Shown: piece after piece, positions 44,681-51,751 of the stretch | Position numbering within the stretch: the first letter of the stretch is position 1 | Layout of the letters: every line of letters starts with the position of its first letter | DNA from: Bradyrhizobium sp. U87765 SZCCT0048 | GTDB lineage: Bacteria > Pseudomonadota > Alphaproteobacteria > Rhizobiales > Xanthobacteraceae | DNA length: 64,000 nucleotides | Assembly: GCF_018131225.1 (NCBI RefSeq) | Contig: NZ_JAFCMM010000001.1 | Coordinates: 1,612,001-1,676,000, forward strand | Reading direction: 5' to 3' | Program-made: the position numbers and the translations under genes | The notes under the pieces: model-generated | What the model saw: the letters and a program-made list of their open reading frames with translations, nothing else | What the model was told of the DNA's origin: nothing | Database searches by the model: none

Positions 44681-45067
44681 CTAGAGTGTGTAGAGAAAAT
44701 CGACCACCGCCGATATCTCTTTGTCGGTGAGGATGAGGTTGCGTCCGAACGGCGGCATCACTGTCTGCGGGTTGCGCCGTGTCTCGTCGGTGACGATGCC
44801 AACGAGTTCGTTGCGATCCGGAAAGCGCGCCTTCATGTCGCTGAGCGGCGGTGCGATGGTGCCGGGCAGCTCGCCGCCCTTGATCTCGTGGCAGGACAGG
44901 CAATTGCCCTTGCCGCGGTCGAACGCCAGCGCGCGCCCCTCGGCGGCCGACGGCTCGACCCAGGCCGGCATCTTGCTCGCCGCCTGCGGCTGGGCCGACG
45001 ACTGGCCGTGCGCGACTGTCGTCGCCACGAACGCCGCTGCGATGACCAATATCCGCATCCCCTTCAT
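44681..45067 (-). CDS. soxX: SoxX, monoheme cytochrome c
   Basis: 128 residues. Signal peptide (ILVIAAAFVATTVAHG), one heme motif CLSCH (Cys56-His60) in RGKGNCLSCHEIKGG, and Met104 in TVMPPFGRN as the distal ligand. PGTIAPPLSDMKARFPDRNELVGIV is the conserved SoxX middle. Partner of SoxA in the SoxXA heterodimer. Start at 45067; an in-frame ATG nine bases later is also possible. Confidence 0.94.
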   Translation of the reverse strand: MKGMRILVIAAAFVATTVAHGQSSAQPQAASKMPAWVEPSAAEGRALAFDRGKGNCLSCHEIKGGELPGTIAPPLSDMKARFPDRNELVGIVTDETRRNPQTVMPPFGRNLILTDKEISAVVDFLYTL

Positions 45068-45104
45068 GTCCACCCGCCTTTCACGATCGTCGGCCCTGTT
45101 CGGA

Positions 45105-45791
45105 TCACTTTGGCTGCATGTCGTCAAGCGGCCCGGTGGTGCGCGGTGTCAGGTTGCGCCCCTCGGCGGTCGAGACGACGGTGACGGTCTTCGGATCGAC
45201 GCACTTCGTCATGCACGGCGCGGTCTGCGTATCCGGACGCGGATCGGTCCAGGTGAAGCTGTCGTGGTTCGGCATCTTCACCCGCGGCAGGCTGTCCTTG
45301 TCCGCCACGAAGTCGTCGGGAACGATGTTGTTGAGGCTGAGGATGTACGCCGTGAGCGCATAGACATCGTCGGCGGACAAGGTGTGCGGCGTCGGCATCG
45401 GCATGGCGCGGTTGATGTAGTCCCACAACGTGACCGCGAACGGCCAGTAGCTACCGACCGTGGGCTCCGGCCTCTCGCCGGTCAATGTTCCATTGCCGCC
45501 GACAAGCTTGGGGAAACGCCCCTCGCCCTCGCCGAACGTGCCATGGCACACCGCGCACTGCTCGGCGAAGACATCGGCACCACGTGTCGCGCTGCCCTTG
45601 CCGGGCGGCAGCCCCTTGCCGTCGTCGCCACGGGCGTCGATGTCCCAGCCGGCGATCTCGGCAGCGGTCGGCGCGCGGCCGTAGCCGAACGGCTGCGGCT
45701 CACCCGCCCTCGCCGCGCCGCCGGCCAGCAGCACACCGGCGATGGCCGCACCGGCGAACAGGCGCAAGGACAGCTCACGCGGTCTGGACAT
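45105..45791 (-). CDS. soxD: SoxD, cytochrome c subunit of sulfane dehydrogenase, short monoheme form
   Basis: 228 residues: signal peptide (LFAGAAIAGVLLAGGAARA), then one class I cytochrome c domain with CAVCH (Cys79-His83), WPFAVTLWDYINRAMPMPTPHTLSADDVYALTAYILSLN, and a likely Met ligand at 173 (VKMPNHDSF). It ends in APCMTKCVDPKTVTVVS without a second CXXCH. The classic Paracoccus SoxD is much longer and diheme, so this is the short form. It overlaps soxC by 17 bp, showing translational coupling to its partner. Confidence 0.9.
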   Translation of the reverse strand: MSRPRELSLRLFAGAAIAGVLLAGGAARAGEPQPFGYGRAPTAAEIAGWDIDARGDDGKGLPPGKGSATRGADVFAEQCAVCHGTFGEGEGRFPKLVGGNGTLTGERPEPTVGSYWPFAVTLWDYINRAMPMPTPHTLSADDVYALTAYILSLNNIVPDDFVADKDSLPRVKMPNHDSFTWTDPRPDTQTAPCMTKCVDPKTVTVVSTAEGRNLTPRTTGPLDDMQPK

Positions 45792-47097
45792 CGAACACGC
45801 TCCCGTCCGCCTTGACCTGCCAGGTCTGGATCGCATTGTTGTGGTAGACCGAATTGACGCCGCGCACCTTGCGCAGCTCCGCGATGGTCGGCTGCACATA
45901 GCCGGTCTCATCGATGACGCGGGACTCGAGCAGCGCCGGCCGGCCATCCCAGCGCCACGGCAACGTGAAGCGCGTCAGCGCCTTGGACAGCACCGGCTCC
46001 TTGAGCTCCGCCTTCTGCCAGTTGACGCCGCCGTCGACGGAGACATGCACCTCGCGCACCTTGCCGGCGCCGGTCCACGCGAGACCACGGATCTCATAGA
46101 GCCCTGGGCCACTCAGCGGCTTTTCGGGGCACGGGAAGGTGATGACCGACTTGGCGTCGATCGCCCAGGTGAAGCCGCGCGATTTTCCATCCGGCATCAG
46201 GTCCGTGTACTTGGAGGTCTCCTCGCGCGAGTACCAAGGGCGATCGCCGACCTTGATGCGGCGCAGCCACTTGATGTTGACGTTGCCTTCCCAGCCGGGG
46301 ACGACGAGACGCAGCGGATACCCCTGCTCCGGACGCAGCGCCTCGCCGTTCTGGGCATAGACCACGAGACAGTCGTCGAGGCACTTGTCGAGCGGCAGGC
46401 TGCGCGTCATGTGAGCGCCGTCGGCGCCCTCGACCAGCAGCCACTTCGCCTCCTTCTTGAGGCCGACTTCGGCGAGCAGGGTCGACAGCTTGACGCCCGT
46501 CCATTCGGCGCAACTGACCATGCCATGGGTGAACTGCAGCGAGTTGAGCTGGGCAGCACGCCACTCCATGCCGCCATTCGCCGGACATTCGATGAAGTGG
46601 ACGCGCGAGGTCGAGGGATAGCGCAGGATGTCCTTCATGGTGAGCAGCAGCGGCCGCTCGACCAGGCCATGGATCATCAGACGATGCGCCGCAGGATCGA
46701 CATCCGGACGACCGGCATGATGACGCTCGAAGAACAGGCCGTTCGGCGTGATGATGCCGTGGAGATCCTGCAGCGGCGAGAAGCTGACGGAGGATTCCAT
46801 GCCGGCGGTGAGCCAGGGCACGTTGCGGCGGATGACGCCGGCCTCCTGATCCGCCGGCCGGCCATAGGGCCGGTCGACGACGCCGGCGCCAAGCGACTGC
46901 GACCAGGGCGCATCCGCCGGCGGCGCCGGCGGATCCTCGCCGGCCTCGGCCGCACCGCCTTGCAACAGCAGGCCGGCGGCGAGCGCGCCGGAGGTTTTCA
47001 GCAGCGAACGCCGCCCGACCAGGCGAACGGCGCCATTGTCGTCGCGCATCGCGGAGACACCGCCCGCGGTGAGCCCGCGCAAGAATTTGCTCCACAC
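45775..47097 (-). CDS. soxC: SoxC, molybdopterin subunit of sulfane dehydrogenase
   Basis: 440 residues. A twin-arginine signal (VGRRSLLKTSGALAAGLLL) starts about 29 residues in. The sulfite-oxidase-type molybdopterin domain has the molybdenum-ligating Cys171 in RVHFIECPANGGMEW and EVHVSVDGGVNWQKAEL in the dimerisation domain. With SoxD it oxidises the sulfane sulfur on SoxY. GTG at 47097 is preferred over ATG at 47049 because GGGAGGGAG sits just upstream of the former and nothing comparable precedes the latter. It is the first gene of the minus-strand sox operon. Confidence 0.94.
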   Translation of the reverse strand: MWSKFLRGLTAGGVSAMRDDNGAVRLVGRRSLLKTSGALAAGLLLQGGAAEAGEDPPAPPADAPWSQSLGAGVVDRPYGRPADQEAGVIRRNVPWLTAGMESSVSFSPLQDLHGIITPNGLFFERHHAGRPDVDPAAHRLMIHGLVERPLLLTMKDILRYPSTSRVHFIECPANGGMEWRAAQLNSLQFTHGMVSCAEWTGVKLSTLLAEVGLKKEAKWLLVEGADGAHMTRSLPLDKCLDDCLVVYAQNGEALRPEQGYPLRLVVPGWEGNVNIKWLRRIKVGDRPWYSREETSKYTDLMPDGKSRGFTWAIDAKSVITFPCPEKPLSGPGLYEIRGLAWTGAGKVREVHVSVDGGVNWQKAELKEPVLSKALTRFTLPWRWDGRPALLESRVIDETGYVQPTIAELRKVRGVNSVYHNNAIQTWQVKADGSVFDVQTA

Positions 47098-47166
47098 GCT
47101 CCCTCCCTCGCCAGCAATCTTTTCCGATCGGCGGCGCTTTTGAAATCTTTCTCTCTCGCGTATCGA

Positions 47167-47197
47167 TGACTGCTAAATTAGTCAATGCTAAAGTAGT
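47167..47197. promoter_or_regulatory. Candidate SoxR (ArsR-type) operator in the soxC-soxR divergent region
   Basis: TGACT-N8-AGTCA forms a perfect inverted repeat at 47167-47184. Overlapping it is a 15-bp-spaced direct repeat, TGCTAAATTAGT (47171-47182) and TGCTAAAGTAGT (47186-47197), alike at 11 of 12 positions. The N8 architecture resembles sites of ArsR-type sulfide sensors. It is an AT-rich island between the divergent starts, 70 bp from soxC and 82 bp from soxR. Confidence 0.65.
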
Positions 47198-47278
47198 GGA
47201 CGCTGATAGACTTCACAGCGGCATCGTGCATCGCAGCAAAACGGAACCGCACGACGGCCGCGACCGGGGCAGACCATC

Positions 47279-47632
47279 ATGGACATGCAGACCTCCCGCG
47301 CAGCCAGGGCGCGCGCGGCGCAGGACAGCGAGCGACGGGAGCTGGCGCGGCAGGCGGCCGACGCCGCGCGGCTGATGAGCCTGCTTGGCAACGCCAACCG
47401 CCTGCTGATCCTGTGCTACCTGATGACGCGCAAGGAGATGAACGTCGGCGAACTGGTCGCCGCCGTCGACCTCAGCCAGTCGGCGCTGTCGCAGCATCTG
47501 ACAAAGCTGCGCGCCGACGGCCTCGTCGCCACGCGCCGCGACTCCCAGCACATCTACTACCGCATCGCCGACCCGCGCGTCGCCAAGCTGATCAAGACGC
47601 TGAAGAAACTCTATTGCGACGATATGGCATGA
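47279..47632 (+). CDS. soxR: SoxR, ArsR-family repressor of the sox genes
   Basis: 117 residues. The winged helix covers about 25-105: AARLMSLLGNANRLLILCYLM, then VGELVAAVDLSQSALSQHLTKLRADGLVATRRDSQHIYYR. Two cysteines, Cys46 (LILCYL) and Cys113 (KLYCDD), lie 67 residues apart, close to the pair that forms a persulfide or tetrasulfide bridge in SqrR, BigR and SoxR. It is therefore a probable reactive-sulfur sensor that releases the sox promoters when thiosulfate or sulfide is present. Start codon ATG 47279 has no clear ribosome-binding site; ATG 47285 is an alternative. Confidence 0.9.
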   Translation: MDMQTSRAARARAAQDSERRELARQAADAARLMSLLGNANRLLILCYLMTRKEMNVGELVAAVDLSQSALSQHLTKLRADGLVATRRDSQHIYYRIADPRVAKLIKTLKKLYCDDMA

Positions 47633-48633
47633 AATTGCGTCCTGCTCCGCTGCTCGCCGCGCTCGCCGCCATCGCGCTGACGCAGGCACCGACGCGCGCC
47701 GAGACCCCGGCGGCCTACGCGCCGCTGACGCGGCCGCTCGACATCCAGCAGGTGCCCGGCAAGCCGGTGTATTACAGCATCGGCAATCCCGGCGTGCCGG
47801 GATCGGCCAACGAGGGCAACACCTCGAACGCCGGCTATGTCGTCACCGACGACGGCGTCGTGGTGTTCGACGCGCTGGGCACGCCGAGCCTCGGCTTCGC
47901 ACTGCTGACCGACATCCGCGCACACAGCGACAAGCCGGTGCGCTTCGTCGTTGCCAGCCACTACCACGCCGACCACATCTACGGCCTGCAGGCGTTCAAG
48001 GATCATTCGCCGGCGGTGATCGTCGCGCAGGATCGCGCCACCGAATACCGCGACAACGACGAAACCCAGGACGAGCGCGCGGCACAGCGCCTCGACCAGC
48101 GCCGCGGCGCGCTTTACCCGTGGGTGAACAAGGACACCCGCGTGGTGCCGCCGGACATCACCTTCGACGACCGCGCGACGCTGATGGTCGGCGGCAAGCG
48201 CTTCTCGCTGATCTATGCCGGCCCCGCGCACTCCGGCAGCGACATCATGATGATGGTCGAACCCGACGGCGTGCTGTTCGCCGGCGACATCGTGCAGAAC
48301 AGCCGCATCCCGTTCATGAACGGCGACGACGTCGACACCGCGCAATGGCTCAGGGCGCTCGACACCGTGCTCAAACTGGAGCCGAGCTATGTCATCCCCG
48401 GCCACGGCAAGCCGTCGGCCGCGGCGAAGGAGGCGATCACCTTCACCCGCGACTACATCACCTATGTGCGCGCGGCGATGGGCAAGGCGGTCGAGAACTG
48501 GACCGACTTCGACACCGCCTACCGCGACACCGACTGGTCGAAGTACAAGGAATTTCCGGCGTTCGATGCCAACAACCGCGGCAACGCCTATCGCATCTAC
48601 ATCGAGCTGGAAGGCGCCCAGTTCAAGAAGTGA
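47629..48633 (+). CDS. soxH: SoxH-like metallo-beta-lactamase-fold hydrolase
   Basis: 334 residues, signal peptide ending near PTRAET, so periplasmic. The metal site has SHYHADH (His111, His113, Asp115, His116), YAGPAHSGSDIMM and VIPGHGKPS. The long insertion with YRDNDETQDERAAQRLDQRRGA is typical of SoxH-like sox-linked members. The function of SoxH is not settled; a role in thiol or persulfide hydrolysis is possible. Its ATG overlaps the soxR stop (ATGA), so the two are translationally coupled. Confidence 0.8.
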   Translation: MKLRPAPLLAALAAIALTQAPTRAETPAAYAPLTRPLDIQQVPGKPVYYSIGNPGVPGSANEGNTSNAGYVVTDDGVVVFDALGTPSLGFALLTDIRAHSDKPVRFVVASHYHADHIYGLQAFKDHSPAVIVAQDRATEYRDNDETQDERAAQRLDQRRGALYPWVNKDTRVVPPDITFDDRATLMVGGKRFSLIYAGPAHSGSDIMMMVEPDGVLFAGDIVQNSRIPFMNGDDVDTAQWLRALDTVLKLEPSYVIPGHGKPSAAAKEAITFTRDYITYVRAAMGKAVENWTDFDTAYRDTDWSKYKEFPAFDANNRGNAYRIYIELEGAQFKK

Positions 48634-48650
48634 GCGATGCACCTAGGGCG

Positions 48651-49499
48651 TTAGGGCCAAACACCTCCCCTGGATTGATGCGCGTCGCAGAGCTCCTGAT
48701 AGTGCCAAATCATGCATGTAAAATTCGGATGCGAAAGAAGCGCCTGAGCTGACTTGCGCGTAGCTGCTTCAAAACTCCCGTATTTGTCTGCAACCCAGCG
48801 CTCCATATGCTTCCATTGCTCATCACCCCACTCCTGCGGGCGATCTTCTAAGGACCACCATTCATTCATCCGGAGATGATTCTTACGGAGCTCCCAAACC
48901 CAGAAGTCAGCGGCTTGAAGAGCTGGAACATCCTTAAACGTCAGCTGTTCCGGCAGTCCGTTGGCTGCAAGCTGATCGAAGATGCCCTGAGCGCCATTAA
49001 AACTATCGGACTCCGCGTACTTCTGCGCCGTGTCCAGCTTCTTTTGAACCTTTTCGACGTGATCGAAGATCAATTCGGTTGTGTGCCCACAATAATCCTT
49101 GCCAACCAGCACCATACAGCCATACGCCGCCAGCGCGTAAGGTTCGAGCTTCAAACTCTTTTCGACATTGAAGCGCTCAAGGTCCTTGAGGCGAACCAAG
49201 CAACCGAAGCCCGCTAGATTGCTCTCCTTAATGGCTTCAGCCAAATCGCCCATAAAGCTCGCAACCTCTTGGCGATGCTCTTTCTCCGGATACCATTTGG
49301 CATAGACGCCGTTTGGCTTTTGCATTTCCCGCATGTGGAAGTAGGGCACACCGTGTTTGGCTAAAACCTCCGGCCAGAGCTGCTGAAATGCTTTCCATTG
49401 ATAGAAACTGCCGACGTAGCCTCCAATCGCCCAAACCTCACCATTGGTTTGGCTATCGTCGAAATAGCCTTTTGCTACAGGGGCGCTGGATACCACCAT
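48651..49499 (-). CDS. DUF3800 domain protein
   Basis: 282 residues. The domain is recognised by GYFDDSQTNGEVWAIGGYVG at the N-terminus (the acidic pair after the first strand), PYFHMREM, and the C-terminal PALQAADFWVWELRKN, which follow the DUF3800 pattern and suggest an RNase H-like fold with a possible metal site. Function is unknown; such genes are frequent in genomic islands and beside defence genes. Codon use is visibly more A/T-rich in third positions than in any neighbour, a sign of recent transfer. ATG at 49499 with GGAG upstream is preferred over a TTG at 49532. It converges on soxH with 17 bp between stops. Confidence 0.75.
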   Translation of the reverse strand: MVVSSAPVAKGYFDDSQTNGEVWAIGGYVGSFYQWKAFQQLWPEVLAKHGVPYFHMREMQKPNGVYAKWYPEKEHRQEVASFMGDLAEAIKESNLAGFGCLVRLKDLERFNVEKSLKLEPYALAAYGCMVLVGKDYCGHTTELIFDHVEKVQKKLDTAQKYAESDSFNGAQGIFDQLAANGLPEQLTFKDVPALQAADFWVWELRKNHLRMNEWWSLEDRPQEWGDEQWKHMERWVADKYGSFEAATRKSAQALLSHPNFTCMIWHYQELCDAHQSRGGVWP

Positions 49500-49678
49500 G
49501 ATGCTATGCTCCGGCGGCCGATAGAGGACCAAAGCTCACCCATTCGGATCTGAGCGCCGAATCGTTTAGCCGCTCTTGTGTGAGCATATCCGCCGTTATG
49601 GAGCACCGAAGCAAAACGTTACCGGTGCCGAAATGCCGGGACCTTCCCCTCGACGGCCGTCACGCCTCGCCGACCCGC

Positions 49679-49730
49679 TTGACTCAATCATAACTCACCG
49701 GTTATAGATTGATTAATAACCACTGAGTTA
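49679..49730 (+). promoter_or_regulatory. Promoter with overlapping inverted-repeat operator before the ArsR operon
   Basis: TTGACT (49679-49684) and TTATAG (49702-49707) are separated by 17 bp and read as a sigma-70 promoter. A 15-base imperfect inverted repeat, TAACTCACCGGTTAT (49691-49705) and ATAACCACTGAGTTA (49716-49730), matches at 13 of 15 positions across 10 bp and covers the -10 region. This is the arrangement expected for autorepression by the ArsR protein encoded directly downstream. Confidence 0.7.
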
Positions 49731-49741
49731 TTGATCGGGAT

Positions 49742-50065
49742 ATGTCAGCTACCCACGATGTGCTCTTTCGAACGCTCGCCGACCCGACGCGGCGGGCGAT
49801 CTTCGAGCGGTTGTGCCGCGAAGGCGAGCAGACGGTCGGCGCCCTCACGGCCCGCGCCGGGGTCTCGCAACCGGCCGTGTCCAAGCATCTCGGCGTGCTG
49901 AAACAGGCCGGCCTCGTGCGTGATCGCCAGGACGGCCGACAGACGCACTACAGCGCGCAACTCCGTGCGCTGACGCCGCTGATCGACTGGACGAACCAGA
50001 TGGCCGGTTTCTGGGAAAACCGGCTCGACGATCTCGAAGACCTGCTGAAACGGATGGACCAATGA
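49742..50065 (+). CDS. ArsR family repressor (AHSA1-linked type)
   Basis: 107 residues. It begins HDVLFRTLADPTRRAIFERLCREGEQTVGALTARAGVSQPAVSKHLGVLKQAGLV, a compact winged-helix of the YcjW/SdpR-like ArsR group that lacks the metal-binding Cys motif (no CxC in the recognition helix). These proteins usually regulate an adjacent AHSA1/SRPBCC gene, as here, where the next gene overlaps by four bases. A promoter and overlapping operator are visible upstream. Confidence 0.9.
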   Translation: MSATHDVLFRTLADPTRRAIFERLCREGEQTVGALTARAGVSQPAVSKHLGVLKQAGLVRDRQDGRQTHYSAQLRALTPLIDWTNQMAGFWENRLDDLEDLLKRMDQ

Positions 50066-50493
50066 GCAATACGTCGACCGAAACGCGCACCGTCGTCGTC
50101 GAGCGCGAGATGCCGCATCCGCCGGAAAAGCTGTGGCGTGCGCTGACCCAGCCCCATCTCATCCAGGAATGGCTGATGAAGAACGACTTCAAGCCGGTGG
50201 TCGGCCATCGCTTCAACCTGCGCGGCGAATGGGGCGGCGTGCTGGATTGCGAAGTCCTCGCCATCGAACCGCACCGCACGCTGTCCTACACCTGGGATCA
50301 CGCGCACGACGATGCCGCCTTCGATCTGAAGAGCGTGGTGACCTTCACCCTCACTCCGACAGGCAGCGGGACTCTTCTGCGCGTCGAGCAAGCCGGCTTC
50401 CGGCCCGATCAGAAGCAGGCGCACGGCGGCGCCCGGTTCGGCTGGCAGAAATTCCTGACCGACCTCGAGCAGGTCGTGGCGCGGACGGACTGA
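50062..50493 (+). CDS. SRPBCC/AHSA1 family protein
   Basis: 143 residues, one START-like hydrophobic-cavity domain. ETRTVVVEREMPHPPEKLWRALTQPHLIQEWLM at the start, RTLSYTWDH in the middle, and the long C-terminal helix HGGARFGWQKFLTDLEQVVA are standard for bacterial AHSA1 proteins. Ligand unknown. Its ATG overlaps the ArsR stop codon, indicating coupled translation. Confidence 0.88.
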   Translation: MSNTSTETRTVVVEREMPHPPEKLWRALTQPHLIQEWLMKNDFKPVVGHRFNLRGEWGGVLDCEVLAIEPHRTLSYTWDHAHDDAAFDLKSVVTFTLTPTGSGTLLRVEQAGFRPDQKQAHGGARFGWQKFLTDLEQVVARTD

Positions 50494-50540
50494 CGTCCAC
50501 AGGCAAATCCATCACCCCCCATCTTTCGGAGGAGATTCCC

Positions 50541-50780
50541 TTGAACTGGAACGCCCGGATTCGACAGGCACACCGCTGGCTGTCCATCACCTTCACAGTC
50601 GCCGCCATCGCCAACATCATCGCCATGGTGCAGGAGAAACAAGCGGTCTGGGTCGGGCTCCTCGCCCTGTTCCCGCTCGTGCTGATGCTGCTCAGCGGCC
50701 TCTACCTGTTCGCACGACCATATATCGCGCCGTCGCGCACCACGGCCGGCGAAGCGACGCACGCGGGACAACGCCCATGA
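50541..50780 (+). CDS. Small two-helix membrane protein, TTG start
   Basis: 79 residues, not a named family I recognise. After a short basic N-terminus (NWNARIRQAHRW) come two hydrophobic segments (about 14-30 and 37-56: WLSITFTVAAIANIIAMV and AVWVGLLALFPLVLMLLSGLYLFA). The only start giving both helices is TTG at 50541, supported by a strong GGAGGAG eight bases upstream. It lies 47 bp after the AHSA1 gene and overlaps the next gene by four bases, so it belongs to the same operon. Confidence 0.75.
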   Translation: MNWNARIRQAHRWLSITFTVAAIANIIAMVQEKQAVWVGLLALFPLVLMLLSGLYLFARPYIAPSRTTAGEATHAGQRP

Positions 50781-51208
50781 CCAAAGCGGCAACGCCTGTG
50801 AAGACAACGAAGCACGGCGCGAAGGCCGTGCCGGCGGCAGATGCGTCGTCCCTGATCGACGCGCGCATCGAGGAGCTCGGCGACTGGCGCGGCAAGATGC
50901 TCGGCGAACTCCGCGCGCTCATCAAGGAGGCCGTCCCCGACATCGTCGAGGAGTGGAAGTGGCGTGGCGTCCCCGTGTGGTCTCACGACGGCATCATCTG
51001 CACCGGCGAGACCTACAAGAGCGTCGTGAAAATGACGTTTGCGAAAGGCGCGGCCCTGGCGGACCCGTCGGGTCTGTTCAACTCCAGCCTCGAGGGCAAC
51101 ACGCGCCGCGCCATCGACGTCCGCGAGGGCGAGAAGATCAACGCAAAGGCGCTGAAGGCCCTCATCCGTGCCGCAGCTACCCTGAACGCATCGAAGACGA
51201 AGCGCTGA
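50777..51208 (+). CDS. DUF1801 domain protein
   Basis: 143 residues. The domain is seen in SLIDARIEELGDWRGKMLGELRALIKEAVPDIVEEWKWRGVPVWSHDGIICTGETYKSVVKMTFAKGA. DUF1801 proteins are small cytoplasmic proteins, often found with AHSA1 and ArsR genes, with no established activity. The C-terminus is Lys/Ala-rich. It overlaps the membrane-protein gene by ATGA. Confidence 0.85.
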   Translation: MTKAATPVKTTKHGAKAVPAADASSLIDARIEELGDWRGKMLGELRALIKEAVPDIVEEWKWRGVPVWSHDGIICTGETYKSVVKMTFAKGAALADPSGLFNSSLEGNTRRAIDVREGEKINAKALKALIRAAATLNASKTKR

Positions 51209-51283
51209 TCAGGCCGTGCACGGCGCCGGCATCACCGGGACGCGGCCGACACCGGCCCGGTGATGCCGTTCGAACGGATGGCG

Positions 51284-51520
51284 TCAGCGCTCCCACCAGA
51301 ACCATTCGGCATGAGCACGCCGCCAGTCGGCATGCCGCTGCTCGTTGCGTCCGAGCAGAATGCCGAAACGCACACAGGCACGCCGGTCACCCTTGTCGCA
51401 GAGCTGATGGAAGCCGATGATCTCGGCCTCCGCATTGCTCTGCGCCCGCGCCGGAAGGTTCGCCGCACCGAGCATCACCGCTGCGACGCCGGCTACGGCC
51501 AGACAGGATTTCGCGATCAT
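51284..51520 (-). CDS. Small secreted protein of unknown function
   Basis: 78 residues: a clear signal peptide (IAKSCLAVAGVAAVMLGAANLPARA) and about 50 mature residues, AEAEIIGFHQLCDKGDRRACVRFGILLGRNEQRHADWRRAHAEWFWWE, with two Cys (CDKGDRRAC) and an aromatic C-terminal end. The mature part resembles one helical repeat of the kind found in small periplasmic Sel1-like proteins, but this is weak. Frame continues upstream antisense to the P450, which was rejected. AGGAGAG precedes two adjacent ATG codons. Confidence 0.6.
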   Translation of the reverse strand: MIAKSCLAVAGVAAVMLGAANLPARAQSNAEAEIIGFHQLCDKGDRRACVRFGILLGRNEQRHADWRRAHAEWFWWER

Positions 51521-51751
51521 CATCTCTCCTCGCTTGGAAGACCCCGCGGCCGGAACGTGAGGCCACCGACGTGAACCGGCCGTGAACCAACTGACGCGCG
51601 GCGCCGCCACCCGCGCGGACGTGATCGCGGCCATGGATATCGTGAACCCCCGCGATGTGATTTTTGATGAAGCGCGCGCTTGCCAATCACCGGCGGGCGC
51701 GACATCCTCCCGGCCGACGAGCCGACCACGCCGCAGATCCGGAGAGCGCCG

